64,000 nucleotides of DNA from positions 642,809 through 706,808 of the forward strand of contig JAJEKV010000139.1 of the NCBI GenBank assembly GCA_021234155.1. The letters run 5' to 3'. Below are positions 1 through 11,902 of the stretch, piece by piece. Origin of the DNA: Isoetes taiwanensis (Eukaryota > Streptophyta > Lycopodiopsida > Isoetales > Isoetaceae). The position numbers and the translations under genes are program-made. A model generated the notes under the pieces. That model was given only the letters and a program-made list of their open reading frames with translations, was not told where the DNA came from and searched no databases. How positions within the stretch are numbered: the stretch's first letter is position 1; each line of letters starts with the position of its first letter.

Positions 1-216
1 TGTGGTGCACAGGCAAATCACTCATGCTGTGGGAATTTGTGTATAAACCTAAGCAATGACACTCTAAATTGTGGCCATTGCCGTAACAGATGCAACTACA
101 CAGATTCTTGCTGCAATGGCCAATGCTTAAATTTGAGCATCGATAAATTTAATTGTGGCAGATGCGGTGATCTATGCTCTATTGGAGAATGCAATTTTGG
201 ACTTTGCAACTATTAA
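1..216 (+). CDS. STIG1-like cysteine-rich secreted protein, C-terminal part
   Basis: Reading frame 1 is open from the window edge to a TAA at 214-216 and gives 71 residues; the start and signal peptide lie outside the window. The peptide is a cysteine array typical of the Stig1 family: CCGNLC, then NCGHCRNRC, CCNGQC, NCGRCGDLC and a final GLCNY. In plants these small secreted proteins act in the apoplast (stigma exudate and pollen-tube signalling in angiosperms; roles elsewhere are less clear). Family assignment rests on the repeated C-G-x-C and CC-x-G-x-C spacing, which I can see directly. No frameshift or missing cysteine is visible. It lies about 330 bp upstream of the next small secreted-protein gene, on the same strand. 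Confidence 0.8.
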   Translation, partial: CGAQANHSCCGNLCINLSNDTLNCGHCRNRCNYTDSCCNGQCLNLSIDKFNCGRCGDLCSIGECNFGLCNY

Positions 217-280
217 TTCTTCATAATTCTTTAGAAGTTCAATGATTCTTCATAATCCTTCAATGTTCAGGATTTATAAA

Positions 281-433
281 TTTTGTAAAATCTAAGTTAG
301 TTTTATAGCTCAGAAGATATAAATAGGGAAAGCAATATTCATCATCCTTCAAAATTCAAAATTTTTATAAAGATCTAAGCTAGCTTTATCGCTATGAAGA
401 TATAAATAGGAAAATCAATACTCACCGTTCATC
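281..433 (+). promoter_or_regulatory. Duplicated TATA-box region upstream of the AGP-like gene
   Basis: Two diverged copies of a segment of about 75-80 bp sit head to tail here. Each carries the string AGATATAAATAGG, so TATAAATA occurs at 318-325 and again at 401-408. A second small duplication (TTGGTGGATTTGAGTA) follows at about 479-520. The second TATA lies about 140 bp before the ATG at 548, a plausible promoter distance for a plant gene. Which TATA is used cannot be seen from sequence. Confidence 0.5.
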
Positions 434-547
434 TTTCAATAAATAGTTTGCATTTGAGTAAAAAACTCAAAACTCAATCTTGGTGGATTTGAGTAAGAAA
501 CTAACTTGGTGGATTTGAGTATTATAACTCAACTTGGAGTAGGAACT

Positions 548-1362
548 ATGGCTATATTTCGGCAATTTTGTTTACAAGCTTCGAGTGCTTTTCTGATGAT
601 TCTGCTACTGCGATCAATAAATCTGACAAACGCACAAAAATCTGGTAATGAATCTGAGTTTGGTAATGATATACGTCTTTTGTGCCTGAATCATGTGTAA
701 TATAAAAATTTGATATTTGCTTCTAATCTGTGTGCGAAACAGGGAATTTAGGTGACAGGGCACTTACACGGTGGTTTCTTTCTGAGGAATCGGTTCCGGC
801 AAGGAACAAAACATTCATTTGGTGGTTTCTTTCTGAGGCACCGGCTCCGGCAAAAACAAGAGGCATTGAAGACGGTGGAAATGGTGCTCCAAATCCATCT
901 TTTGGACCTCTGACTTCAGGCCATGGACCTGAATATCATGATCCAAAATCTCATGCTAAAGAACATGCTCCTGTAGAAAGCATTGGAGCTCCAACTCCGG
1001 CGGTTATGGCGATCCATCATCAACATCATAGACACCATAGAAGCTATCACGCTCATGTACAAGATACAAAGATTATGTACTCACCTGCGTCAGCGCCTGC
1101 TGCGGGGCCTGCTGCTGCTCCAATTGGATCTCCAGCCCTAAGTCCGGCGAAATTCGCCGGACCTCCTAGTCCGGCGAAACATGCTAAAGCTCCTAAATCT
1201 GGGCATGGAAGTGCAGCTCCATCTCCAGGAGGTCCGATTTCCGGCGAGGGCGGGGTGCTTGGTGGAAGCATTGGACATGTTAACAAAGGCTTGGCCCGTC
1301 GGACTTCCTCCATAGCTTTGCTTTTGGTTGGTCTCACCTGTTTCATCCAAATTTTGCTCTAG
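548..1362 (+). CDS. Arabinogalactan-like, GPI-anchored cell-surface protein (2 exons, model tentative)
   Basis: The ATG at 548 opens a signal peptide (MAIFRQFC.. with a leucine-rich core and a likely cleavage after TNA). A long second exon runs to the TAG at 1360-1362. It encodes Ala-Pro, Ser-Pro and Gly-Pro dipeptides (EAPAPAK, SPASAPAAGPAAAP, PSPAKHAK), a His-rich stretch (HHQHHRHHR) and a hydrophobic C-terminal tail after RRTSS. This is the layout of classical AGP or AGP-like GPI-anchored wall proteins: secretion, hydroxyproline glycosylation, then anchor addition. The simplest intron is 645..742 (GTAATG..CAG), which keeps frame. A donor at 663 is also possible, and two further CTGAG acceptors exist (see findings). 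The domain pattern is clear; the exact splice model is inference. Confidence 0.6.
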
Positions 1363-3045
1363 GGCTTTAGGATAAAATCTCTTCATTATCTTATTTATCT
1401 TCATTATTGAATTTTCTTTAGAAACTATAATAATAAAGCTCCAATCTTTGCATTGTGTTACACTGGCATAGACCTACTCCATTCTCCATGTTGTAAGTGA
1501 ACATATTGTTCCACGTCTTTAAAGTGTGTATATGTGGATATATAGAAAAAGAATTTCCTATCCATTGTGCCCAAATATTTATACGTGATATAAGAATTGA
1601 AATATAAAAGGAATTGCCAAATTAATCAATAAATAAAATAAGAATGCATTCCTTGAAGTGTTTAAACGTTTTCTTTTATCCATTCAGAAATTACAAGACT
1701 CTAAACTTGAGGATATGATGAGAATATTGTAGTAAATTTCTCTTTGTCCCTTACTATCGTAACTTGCGCATCATCAAGGAAGATAATAGTTTTATTTAAT
1801 TTGATAAATGTGGTATTTAAGTGCATATTTTCATTACGTAATAAACAGGAGGTTGAAATTCTTTGTTAAAATTCTTTGTTGTTTGACATTGTTGGGCCAG
1901 CGTAGGCTCTCCATTTTGGCGACCATCTTCCCTCTTTGGCTGTGGCTTTAAGTGTTTTGCAACTCACCTTTATGGGTTGCAAGCATTCAAACTCTAACAA
2001 CTTAGGCTTGTTGGACTATGAAACTATAAGCATGATGTTGCGGCGGCACACATACAATTGGCCTAAATGTGTTGATACTTTGCCCCAAAGCGCGGTATGA
2101 CCACTTTTTAGAGGCCATTGCGGTCCAGGTGGTGGCTCCCTGACATCTTTGTAAAGTACATTTTCTGTAAGTAACATTTTGTTTCATTGTTTGATGCTAC
2201 ACATTCGATTGAGTTGATTCATAAAATTGGTAAGCCTTACATTGAATTCGTTGATTTGGCTGATATGGTATCATTCTCATTTAGGTAGCGAAAACCCTTT
2301 AGGCTTAAGTGAGTGTTCTCAATGGGATGCGGAAAAGTGGCCAAAAACAAAAGCGATTGACTGCATATAAAAAATCATTCCCATTTTCATACCTCAACAT
2401 GCATACGGCCCGAGCTTGAGATCCTTCTTAGGAGAGGGCTCCTTTGTCTCAATTAGGTCTTTGAAAGCTTTTCAAGCGAGATCCGGCTTTGTATCCTATA
2501 ACAAGGTTTTTCGCGTAAATCGTGACGATGCATAGCCCTAGATAGGTGCAAGTGTTCAAGAGAAAAGAGCGCCTGCCAAAGAAGGAAGCCATCTTTGGTC
2601 CGCCATAAACATTTTATACGTAATTTCAACCTGGTTTGTTACACTTAAAAGGTAATACGCCGTGCACGTAAAGGTAATGCTTTCATGGCTCGTGCACACA
2701 CGCCTCCTCTAGCGGCGCAAAGAAAAAATTATACGGAATTTCTTAGAGGCGTTAAACTCCTAGTACATCATGTTTCAAACGTAAGTGTTACAGCAGGGAA
2801 GTTAATTTTATGTCTAGGTTGTAATAAGTTGCGATTAAAGGGACCATGTATCAATCTTTAGTATATCTATTATATGATTATTCTTATCGTTGGGCCCATC
2901 TACCTAAACCCATTATTATCATTGAGACATTGGGCCATAGACTATTGGAATATTCTATGAAGCGTGATGGTTCTCATACCTTTGTCGTACTATGCTTATG
3001 TAGTTTGGAGCATTATATCAATAATACATACATGATATATGCTAT
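1363..3045. other. Spacer without recognisable gene
   Basis: This is AT-rich sequence downstream of the AGP-like gene. Open frames are short and show no domain. The stretch 1880-2780 is somewhat richer in GC and reads like old repeat or LTR material, but I cannot assign it to a family. Confidence 0.4.
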
Positions 3046-3047
3046 AT

Positions 3048-4198
3048 TTATAGACAAAAGCAAAGGGAATAGGTTTCTATAAGGGTTTCTGGAAAAGTGC
3101 AAAAGGGTGATGATGATGAATTTGGAAAAATTCCAAGTGTGGTCATCTTGTCAAATACTTCATGTACGTCGTCCATAGTACCAAACTTGGAATACATTGT
3201 AAGAATTGCGTTACCCACAGTTTCATCATCATCATAGTGAGTGGCTACTACTTTCTTGTGCATCTCTCTGCCTTCAGTTAGATTAGTGCATGCTCCGAGG
3301 ATGCTAACAAAGATAACTATGTTTGGAAGCGGCCTTCTAGCTCCACTTGTCAAAATCGTTGAAGTGCTATTTTGTTTAAGTCCATGTTGATAGTAACAGG
3401 CGATAATTACATTCCAAGTTACCACATTGGCTCTCTTATGTTGTTGAACAAAGCTGTTGCAGTCTCTAAATTACCACATTTGTGATATTAATAAGAGCAA
3501 TTCCTATAATGACTTCCGATTTAAGCACGTCATTTTCCATTTATGGGCAATCTTTCCTCCGATCCACATGACTGTTGACTAAAGCAACCTTGCCTGGATT
3601 CAAACCTTGGGATGCCATTAATATCAAAAGTTCTAGTGCTTCCATGGCAAAATTATAATCCCACTAGCATAGTGTTCCATAATCTCAATGTTTTCTCAGG
3701 AATCATACGGAATGTTGTATGTGAATTGTCAATACCAATACACTTTTTATACATGATGACAAGCACATTTCCCACAATAACATCTAAATGAAATCCATTT
3801 TTGATAATACGGGCGTGAGTATGTTTATCTTTGCTGAAAACTTCTTTAGTATCACAAGCACTAAGAATGCTAACAAAAGTAACCTTGTTAGGCACTATAC
3901 CTTCCATTTGCATTACCTGAAAGAGTTGAAGAGCATCCTTCCCCAATCCATGTTGAGCATATGCTGAAATCATGGCAGTTCATGAAACTACAGTATGTTC
4001 ATGCATTTTGTTGAAGATCTTTTGGGCATCCTCTATATTCCCATTCTGAGCATATGCAGTTATCATTATCGTCCATGAAAAGATATTACGTTGAGCAGTT
4101 TTATCAAATATGAAATAAGCATCATTTGTAAAATTGTAGTTCCATACATCTGCAAGAGGATATTGTCAAATGTGTCTTCTCTATGTCCATCCTTGATA
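3048..4198 (-). pseudogene. PPR protein gene remnant, 3' part
   Basis: Read on the minus strand, this segment encodes several pentatricopeptide repeats of the PLS kind. Motifs include FSWTIMITAYAQNG, DAQKIFNKM, TAMISAYAQHG, DALQLFQVMQMEGIVPNKVT, FVSILSACD, and further down VTWNVIIACYYQHG and MYSKFG. PPR proteins bind organellar RNA in a modular way. The frame is broken: there is a stop where a Trp codon is expected before TAMISAYAQHG (about 3978), and several frameshifts lie between 3425 and 3653 and near 4130. The upstream end at about 4198 is cut by a repeat element in mid-repeat. The missing continuation is at 11567-11660. It is clearly a dead copy. Confidence 0.8.
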
Positions 4199-4201
4199 AC
4201 A

Positions 4202-4834
4202 AAACGGAAGTTGGGTCTCGATTTTTCTTGGAGCTTTAATCTGGTGATGCCATGTGGCATCGTTTTCAAGGCGGAATGGAAGTTGGGATTCGGTATTCCA
4301 CAGACATCAATTTTAACTGGTTTTTACAGGTTGCATTTTGGCCAACTCCCATGTTTTCCCTTTTCTGCATAGCTCCAACAAACTTGGCGAGGTAAGCAAC
4401 AGACGCACCATAAGCCTTAAGCAACAAAGCTTCTTAAGCTTCTGGCCTTAAGCTTCAAATCCGGCCTTAAGCTTCAAAGCTTCGGCCTTCAGCTTCATAT
4501 CCGGTCGATCCTTAAGCAACAAAGGCCTTAAGTGTAAGAGATCCAATATATCCCTTTAGGGCATCTTTCTGGCAATGGCATACGTTTCTTTTTCTTCCTT
4601 TGCTGCAAAAGTTTGGCTGGATTTAGCCAGAAACTTCTGTAGGCAAAAGTTCCAACTGCATGATTTATTCTGAAGCAGAAAATGCAACATTTCAAGCAGA
4701 AAATGCGATTATCAACCTCCTTGGTCTCTGTAAATACTTCCTCTTAGAGAGAAAATGAATGATTTGCTTAGAACAGAGGACGAAGAACAAAGAGGAAAAA
4801 AGGATCCTGCCCCACTGCGGAAACTTGATCCCTT
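4202..4834. repeat. Hairpin-ended element, copy A, left part
   Basis: Starting at AAACGGAAGTTGGGTCT, this segment is highly similar to 11903-12592. It contains a run of CTTAAGCTTC-type short repeats and two AAGCAGAAAATG units; the other copy has three. It interrupts the PPR pseudogene and is itself interrupted by the L1 at 4835. The remainder of the copy is at 11331-11563. The trinucleotide ACA at 4199-4201 recurs at 11564-11566 and may be the target duplication. Confidence 0.75.
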
Positions 4835-4904
4835 GAGTCGGTCTTTTGGGGGAGGCGACTTCGATGGCGCTAGGGTTAAGCGCCAAGTGAGGTAAGGTGA
4901 CAAA

Positions 4905-6940
4905 ATGGCACAGGTACATGGACATGTGTGTGGGGCTGGGCCACAGGGCCACGGCCATGTTGAGAATGGGCAGCTTAGGGTGACTCGGGTCAGTGATGGG
5001 ACAGGAAAAGGGAATGAAGTACGACTGAAAGCAGAGTTGGCAGGGGAATGGATTTCATTTTTTAATCGGTTATCAGAACCTAGGCAGCTAGAAATGATTG
5101 GGCTTATCAGAGCCATATCTAAAGGAAACGGAACTGAAAAGGACTGTTCTAACTGGGAGTTCAAAAGCTTCTTCACGTTTGGCGACTGGCTAGTTCCGAT
5201 GGCAAGCAGTTCGAGAGCTGTTGTTGTGGAGCAGGGAGTTAAGACTAGACTCCAAAGCGGAATGTCTCAGGTCAGGATGCAGTCGCAAATAGCCCAACCG
5301 ATTCTGGATCAGGTCAATCGAGAACAAAGGAAGATTTTGAAGCATGGGGAGGAAAGGATCAAGCCGGAATTTAAAGGTATTCCTGTTCTGACCCATTCTT
5401 TCATCCCTTCTAGATTGAATGATTTAGAAAGCAAAGCCTTGATTGGCTGCATAAGGCACGAAGGAGTGAAACTGGCTCACCTAAGGGATGAACTCATTAA
5501 AATGGACAAACAGGTGGAGATCAGAGGAATGTATTGGCTCGAGTTTCCTTTTTTTGTGGTTGAGTGTGTTACTACCAAGGCAATTAGTTATCTGCTGAAA
5601 CAGGGCACCATGTACAAAGCCAATACCCAATTGTACTTCCAGAAATGGAACCCGAAATTCGATCCTCAAAATCTTGAACAACTTTTCCACCCTGCCTCAG
5701 CCTCAGTACAAGGACTAAATCCGATGTACTGGCACGAAGACCTCTTTAAAAAGCTATTCGAGGGGGTGGGACAATACATAGCCTGTGAGACAATTGCAGA
5801 GAGAGCCCCAAAGTTATGTGTACAGCTGGACATTTTGAAACCCATCCCGAACTCCCTAGAAATACTAAGAGCCTCCATTTGAATTGGTATGGTCTGCCCT
5901 TGCCATGCAACATCTGTGGGCTTAGGCTACATGGTGGAGGGGTATGCAAGGGCAAATGGATGAAGAGCTCTATACCTGCTGATCAAAAGAAGGAAGTTAC
6001 ATTGACCAAGGTAGTTGAGGAACCTTCTAAGACTACAAATGCTTGGACTCCAGTCAAGAAGAAAAATATCAATGGGAGTGCCAGGAGAAAGGCCAAAAAA
6101 CAAAAAGCTAAAGCCATCCAGGCAGAAAAGGAAGAGGCCATCAAAAATAAGCATAAAGAAAGAAATGGAGGAAAAAGACCCAAGATCTTAAAATTGCCAA
6201 TCAATTCAAGGTGCTTGTAAGCCCCTCCGGCCAGGAAATAGAAATACCTGTAAGCCCAATTGGCCAAGCAAAGATCCAACTACATATACTCATAACTCCA
6301 CAAGGCCAGGGAATTGAGGAACAGCAGTTCCTTGAGAGACCTATAAGTCCTTGTGGTAGAAATGGGGGATCTTGAATTGATGATAGAAAACCCACAAGGC
6401 CAGGGAATCTCTGGGCAATTGCCCCGTGATAGACCTCTTAGTCCTGGTGAACATGAACAGCAAATAAGGCTGATGAAAGGGAAAGAGATCATCGCCAGCC
6501 CTCCAAAAAAAGAAGAAATAGGAGAAGCATCCAATCTGAATGGGCAACTGGACAACACAGAACCTGAGCTTTATAATGCCCTGATGGAGCTCATTGAAAA
6601 TAACAATGAGGATTATTCCACTCCTAGAGCCAAGACAGGGGAGGGTGAGTATAAGTTCTTCACCAAATCCCCAATGGATGTGATTGACGAGGTGGAGGAC
6701 ACTTTGGATGCAGTCAATGCTGACATGGAGGACACATTTGACACAGTTGTGCTGGAAACTCCAGTAGAGGACCAGGGCTGTCAGGATCAGATCTGTCAGG
6801 TCAACCAGGATGACCAACAGATCAAAGGAGAGACTTTCTTCACTCCCCTAACCAAAATTAGAGGAAAGAAAGTTACATTTTCTGACAACAGCCCGGCCTT
6901 GAATCTGAGGATCAAGGAGAGGATAAGGTATCCTGCCTAA
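4905..6940 (+). pseudogene. L1 ORF1 (nucleic-acid-binding, gag-like), frameshifted
   Basis: The first part (4905-5882) contains a DUF4283-like RNA-binding fold region around EIRGMYWLEFPFFVVECVTT. The frame then shifts near 5860. The next part has a zinc-knuckle-like motif, CNICGLRLHGGGVCKGKW, followed by a lysine-rich segment (KKKNINGSARRKAKKQKAK). The C-terminal third (6353-6940) is acidic and ends nine bases before the ORF2 ATG. Plant L1 ORF1 proteins have this order: DUF4283, zinc knuckle, variable tail. At least two frame changes separate the three blocks. Confidence 0.7.
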
Positions 6941-6949
6941 GTCTCTGCT

Positions 6950-9900
6950 ATGAAGCTGATCACATGGAATTTAAGGGGGATCAAGGGTCCCCTAAAGAGA
7001 AAAAGAGCCCTTATAGCTATTAAGGAATTGAAACCTAATATAGTCCTGCTCCAGGAACATAGACTACCAGTGTTTGAATCTGCTCACCTGGGTAGCTGGA
7101 TAAATCCAAATTGTGATTCTGTTTGGGCCCCAGCAGATGGGACCAAAGGTGGAATCTGCACTATTTGGTCAGGATATAAGTGTGAGCTAAAATTTGTCCA
7201 TCCTTCTGACAGATGGACAGTGACAGTATTGGCAGTGGAAGACAAATTGATTGGAATTATGAATATCTATGCTTCAACTGAGCCATCTGAGAGGGAATCT
7301 CAATGGATGCAAATGCATCAGTGGATCTTGGCAAATAGCCATATTAAAAACTTCCTCTTGGCTGGGGATTTTAACAATACTCCAATCTGGGATCAGAAGT
7401 TGGGGAAAAAGCTTAACATGAATAGAAAGGAAAAAGTGGCTTGGGAGATACTAATGTCTGATTTCTGCTACATTCCCCCTTCTTCCTCTAATGTATATTC
7501 CTGGAGTAATAAGAGGAAAGGAGCAGATAGAACGTACTGCCTTCTTGACAGATTTTATATCTGTAACAAGGATCTGCATTCTTGGGATAATGTAATCATC
7601 TCTAATGACATCTCAATCTCAATCTCGGATCATTTCCCCCAAATCTTGGAGAAGATGGAAATGGCTAACAGAGGTGGCAGTAACATTCCATTTAAATTCA
7701 ACACGGAGTTGTTGAAAATGAAAAGTTTTTGTGAGGCCTTTAAGACCTTTTACATGGCCAGTCCTAAGATTCCTAGTAGGGGATCAATGAAAGCTTTTTT
7801 GGAAAGATTGAAGGAAATGAAGGGCTGGATTAAACAATGGGGGAAAAACTGGTTCCAGGAAAAGAAAAGGAAAAAGCACGAAGTTTATAAGCAGATGAAG
7901 GAAATCAGAAGTCTGTTTTTCCAGGATAAGAATAATGTGATGCTTCAAGAACAGGAGTTGGAACTGGAAAACAAGGTGAAGGTAATTGAGGAGGATGAAG
8001 CCAAAACCCTCTCTATTAGAAGCAAAAGCAAATTCATAAATGGCATGGATAGGGGGAGTTCAGCCTATTTTTTCAGGGCAGCAAAAAATAGGGTGTGCAA
8101 TAATGGCATCATTAAGGTCAAGACAGACCAATGGACTGTTATTGATACTCAAAAGGACACTGAATCCATAAGGAATATGCAAAACTTTTTGATGAACAAA
8201 ATATAAATGAGGAAGAACTTCTAAAATTCTTCAAGAATATCCCTGAAACTCAGCAAAGACAGTCATATCAGGAGCTTCTAATTCCTCCTACAGAAAAGGA
8301 GATATGGGAAACTTTGAAATCTATGGCTCATGGTAAAAGCCCTGGTCCTGATGGTTTTCCTCCCGAGTTCTTTCTTGAACTTTGGGAGATGATGAAGGAT
8401 GACCTTACAATTTTCTTTCAGGGGGCATGGAGGGCTAGTAAACTAAATCCTGCAATAAATGCTGGCCACATTGTTCTAATCCCAAAGGTAGACAACCCTA
8501 TGAGCCTGGGTGACTGGAGACCTATCTCCCTCACTAACACAACATACAAGGTTCTGGCTAAGATTTTAGCCAATAGACTGAAGATGACACTTCAGGAGAT
8601 TATCAGTCCATGCCAATCAGCTTTTCTGCATGGTAGGAGTATCCTGGACAATTATTTGGGAGCAGCAGTAGGGCTACACTGGAACAGGCTATCTGGACAA
8701 GGTTGTATGCTCCTTAAACTGGATTTTAAGAAGGCTTATGATACTATCAGTTGGAGTTTCCTACAAAAAGCTCTACATCACTTAGGGTTTCCAGAATCAA
8801 TCTTTCATAAGATAATGAGTTTGAATAACTCTGCTTCCTCTGCTCTTATCATTAATGGCACTCCTACTAGACTGTTCCAATGCAAAAGGGGTATTAGGCA
8901 GGGTTGCCCTCTGGCACCATATCTTTTCCTGGTGGTGGCTGAAATAGTGACCAGGCTGGCATTGCAACTTCAAAAACCAGGGTTTGATTAACTCTTTGGC
9001 CCTACCCAAAGACATGGGGAGTTTTGTCATCATGCAGTATGCTGATGACACCTTTGTCTTCTTAAAAAAGGATGACAACAGTTTGAAGAACTTTTTGGAA
9101 GCAATGGATAGGTTTGGGACAACCTCAGGGGTTTGCTTAAATAAAACAAAGAGTGCAATCATCCTGGACTCTCAAGATTCGGATATGTTAGGTATCAAGA
9201 TCATAGGTAAATCAGCAGCCACCAAAATCCTGGGGATTCCTTTGGCCCTGAAAAGTACCATACATGGCCTTTGGGAGCCTATAGTTTCCAGAATAAAAAA
9301 GAAACTTCAGGCATATCCCTCCACTTTATCCCTTGCTGGGAGAGTGGAGATTGCTAATGCAGTATTAGCAAGTACTCATGTGTTCTTCTCCTCTGCCATT
9401 GTGGCTGACAAGGCATCCTACACTCTTATTGAGGCTGCCATTGGGAAATTTATTTGGCAAGGGGTACACAAGGTGGCTTGGTCTGACTTGGTCAAGCCCA
9501 GGAAAAAGGGTGGTCTTGGATGTAAAGACCTATTCATTCAAGCTCAGGCTCTAGCAGCCAAAGTAATTTGGAGGGCTGTACATTCAACTAGATCTTCCCC
9601 AGCACTCAAGTTAGTAAAGTATTGGGTGGAGGAATCTCTACCAGTTGGAAGCAAAACCTTGAAACACCAGCTCCCTGACTCAGCTTTTTTCCAGATAACC
9701 CCTTGCCCAAATACTTCAAATATAGTGAGGAGATGATTGAGGCATGGAATCAGGCTGCACTATGCTTCAGACCTCCTATCCTGGATGCAAGATGTAAGGA
9801 TATAAACCTTTTTTGGCATCCTGAGCTTGCACCAGAAGAATGTGGCTGTCTGGCTTTCCAACATCCCCAAAAATATATGCAATGGTTCCAGGCTGGAATC

Positions 9901-11055
9901 CAGACTTTTGGGGACTTAAGATCTGAGGAGGAAAATAGATGGCTCACCTGGCAGGAGATTGAATTTAGACTGAAAGGTTCCCAGCTGGATAAGGAAATAT
10001 ACCACAGAATTATGGACAAGATAGGTACCCAGCAGGAATTATCCTCCAACTCCAACATATGGTGCCTTCAGAATAAAGAGCGCTATGTTGTTAAGGACAT
10101 ATATGCTGCTCTCATAGAACAGAAACCTTCCAAAGCATGTAGGATGTGGAATTGTGAAGAGGGAGCTCTGGCTAAAAATTGTGCAAAGGGTTGGAGAAAT
10201 TATGGGGCTCCAAAAGTCACTTTGTTTAGATGGCTTGTACTGCACCAAAGCCTTCAGACTAATGCTAAAGGAGCCAGGTATGACAATAACATCTCTAATT
10301 TGTGTCCTCTAGGTTGTGGCTTGGTGGAGGATTCAAATCATGTTTTCAAATGCCCAATCATTGAGGAGGTTTGGACATGGACTTCTCAGTTAAATATGGG
10401 GGTTCCTGACAATATATTTCAATTTCTCAATTCGGGATCCAGACTCATCAACACTTGTAGAACTCTTACCTGTTGGATGGTCTGGAAGCACAGAAATTCC
10501 GTGGCTATAGAGGGTAAAAGACCCATTATAAACTAGATTAAGGCTAACCTGTTGTCAACTATCCAGCACACTGCCACTGCTCACAAGGCTCTTAGAGGAG
10601 CCAAGTATGACAAACAGTGGGACCGTGTAGGCAGATTTAAAGATGCCTATAATTTCTTTATATTGATACTAATAGATTCTGATGGTATTTTACACAGAGC
10701 AGCAAAGAAGAAACTAGGGGCCCCGATCCGATGGCTGAGCAATATTGAAGATGATGAGCAATATATTTCCAGAGTGGAGCTGGAGGATCATTTCATCCGA
10801 CTCAAAATCGAAATGATCCATTCCATGGCCCTCAAAAAGATGTTGAATAATCACGAGGTGTGGAGACATAATGGGCTGAAGCCTTTTTTCCAGTCCCTCT
10901 TTCACAAATGGCAGCAAAAGAGGGAGGCACGAGTACTCATGCTTATGGATTACACGACTTTTACAGTAGAAGAATTGGATGAGTTGCTCAACATATATGG
11001 CAGATCTGCAGTAGCTGACCTCACTATCCAGGATGTTGTTGAAGCTAATCAGTGA
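6950..11055 (+). pseudogene. L1 ORF2: APE endonuclease and reverse transcriptase, broken
   Basis: ORF2 starts with MKLITWNLRGIKGPLKRKRA, the endonuclease N-terminus, with LLQEHRL, LAGDFNN and SDHFP motifs further on. Reverse transcriptase motifs follow in order: GKSPGPDGFPPEFF, WRPISLTN, LDFKKAYDTISW, GIRQGCPLAPYLF, and the catalytic QYADDTFVF at about 9038-9064. The C-terminus carries the zf-RVT Cys/His motif CPLGC..DSNHVFKCP. The frame changes near 8206, 8985 and 9705, and a TAG interrupts at 10534-10536. Catalytic residues are still present, but the protein cannot be made as one chain. Confidence 0.85.
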
Positions 11056-11313
11056 TAGTACAGTTCTGACATCTACTTGTCAAGTCAGGTTTAAGCCAGA
11101 TTTTGTCTACTGGCTACCTTATCTTCCTTACTGCTATTGACATATATCTTTTGTTTGTGGGCTTTTTAGCCTTATTTTTCCTTCCTATGGATGTCCATAT
11201 GGAAGTTTCTTTTGTTGTACTAGATGTATATCTGCCTCATATGGAGGTGTCTGACATGATGTATTCCATAACATGAATACAAAACCCACCTTGCCATCAA
11301 AAAAAGGGGAAGA

Positions 11314-11563
11314 AGAAGCTTCGATCCCTTAGCTTAGAATCAAGCTACAAAATTTGTAGCAAGCGAATCCACTGAGCTGCAATCGACTCCATGAACTGCC
11401 TAATCAATCTGAAGGGAATGCCTAATCGACCCAACTTCCCTTTTGTTGATGAATGCCATAGGGTCGCCCCTTTCTGGTTTGGAAGGGAACCCCTCTCGGC
11501 TGCCGCCAGTCGGGGGAGGCCCCTTCCAAACCGGAAAGGGACTCCCCTATGGCACTCCCCAAT
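11314..11563. repeat. Hairpin-ended element, copy A, right part
   Basis: This continues copy A after the L1. It begins with the right-hand target duplication (ending 11330), then matches 12593-12822 of copy B. It includes the terminal hairpin at 11451-11560, whose arms pair GAATGCCATAGGG with its reverse complement and share the inner TTTGGAAGGG / CCCTTCCAAA stem. Confidence 0.75.
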
Positions 11564-11566
11564 ACA

Positions 11567-11660
11567 TGAGCATGGACATACTTGCCCAATGATGCCACTC
11601 TTGCATTGGCACACCATTGCATGCTAGAGGCATAAGAAGAAGAACCCATTCACGTTTAAC
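11567..11660 (-). pseudogene. PPR remnant, upstream part (continues 3048-4198)
   Basis: On the minus strand this reads CANARVASLGKYVHAHV, the second helix region of a PPR unit. The fragment beyond the insertion at 4198 begins IKDGHREDTFDNILLQMYG. Together they give one uninterrupted PPR unit, so the two pieces were contiguous before the hairpin element inserted. Sequence further upstream (11660-11900) no longer looks like PPR coding. Confidence 0.7.
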
Positions 11661-11902
11661 CTAGATAATAATGCTTACCCCATTACCTAGGAGTGCCTGT
11701 GATTCTCCAGCTGCTGCTTGAGCCATTTATGCCTCAAAGTTGAGGCCTTGCTTGAGGATAATATTTGTGGGAGGCATGGCATGGATTAACTACTGTCAGC
11801 AAACATTTACATACCCAGCTATCTAATGGATTACTATGATGTTGCTTTGTGCCTTTATATCTAAGGTGAAAGCTATCTTCTCTACCTACCTTTTTTTGGA
11901 CA

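Larger units (their letters stand above)
4835..11313 (+). mobile_element. L1-type non-LTR retrotransposon, near full length
   Basis: This is a 6.5-kb insertion with ORF1, ORF2 and an A-rich 3' end (CCATCAAAAAAAGGGG). It splits hairpin-element copy A. The host sequence resumes after an imperfect target-site duplication: GGAAACTTGATCCCTT at 4819-4834 versus AAGAAGCTTCGATCCCTT ending at 11330. The intact second copy of the host element reads straight across this point, which proves the insertion. The frame is broken at several sites, so the copy is no longer autonomous. The duplication is still recognisable, so the insertion is not ancient. Confidence 0.85.

Noticed and set aside
1053-1404. Minus-strand open frames opposite the AGP-like gene
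   Set aside because: They mirror the GC-rich Pro/Ala codons of the plus-strand gene and lack domains.
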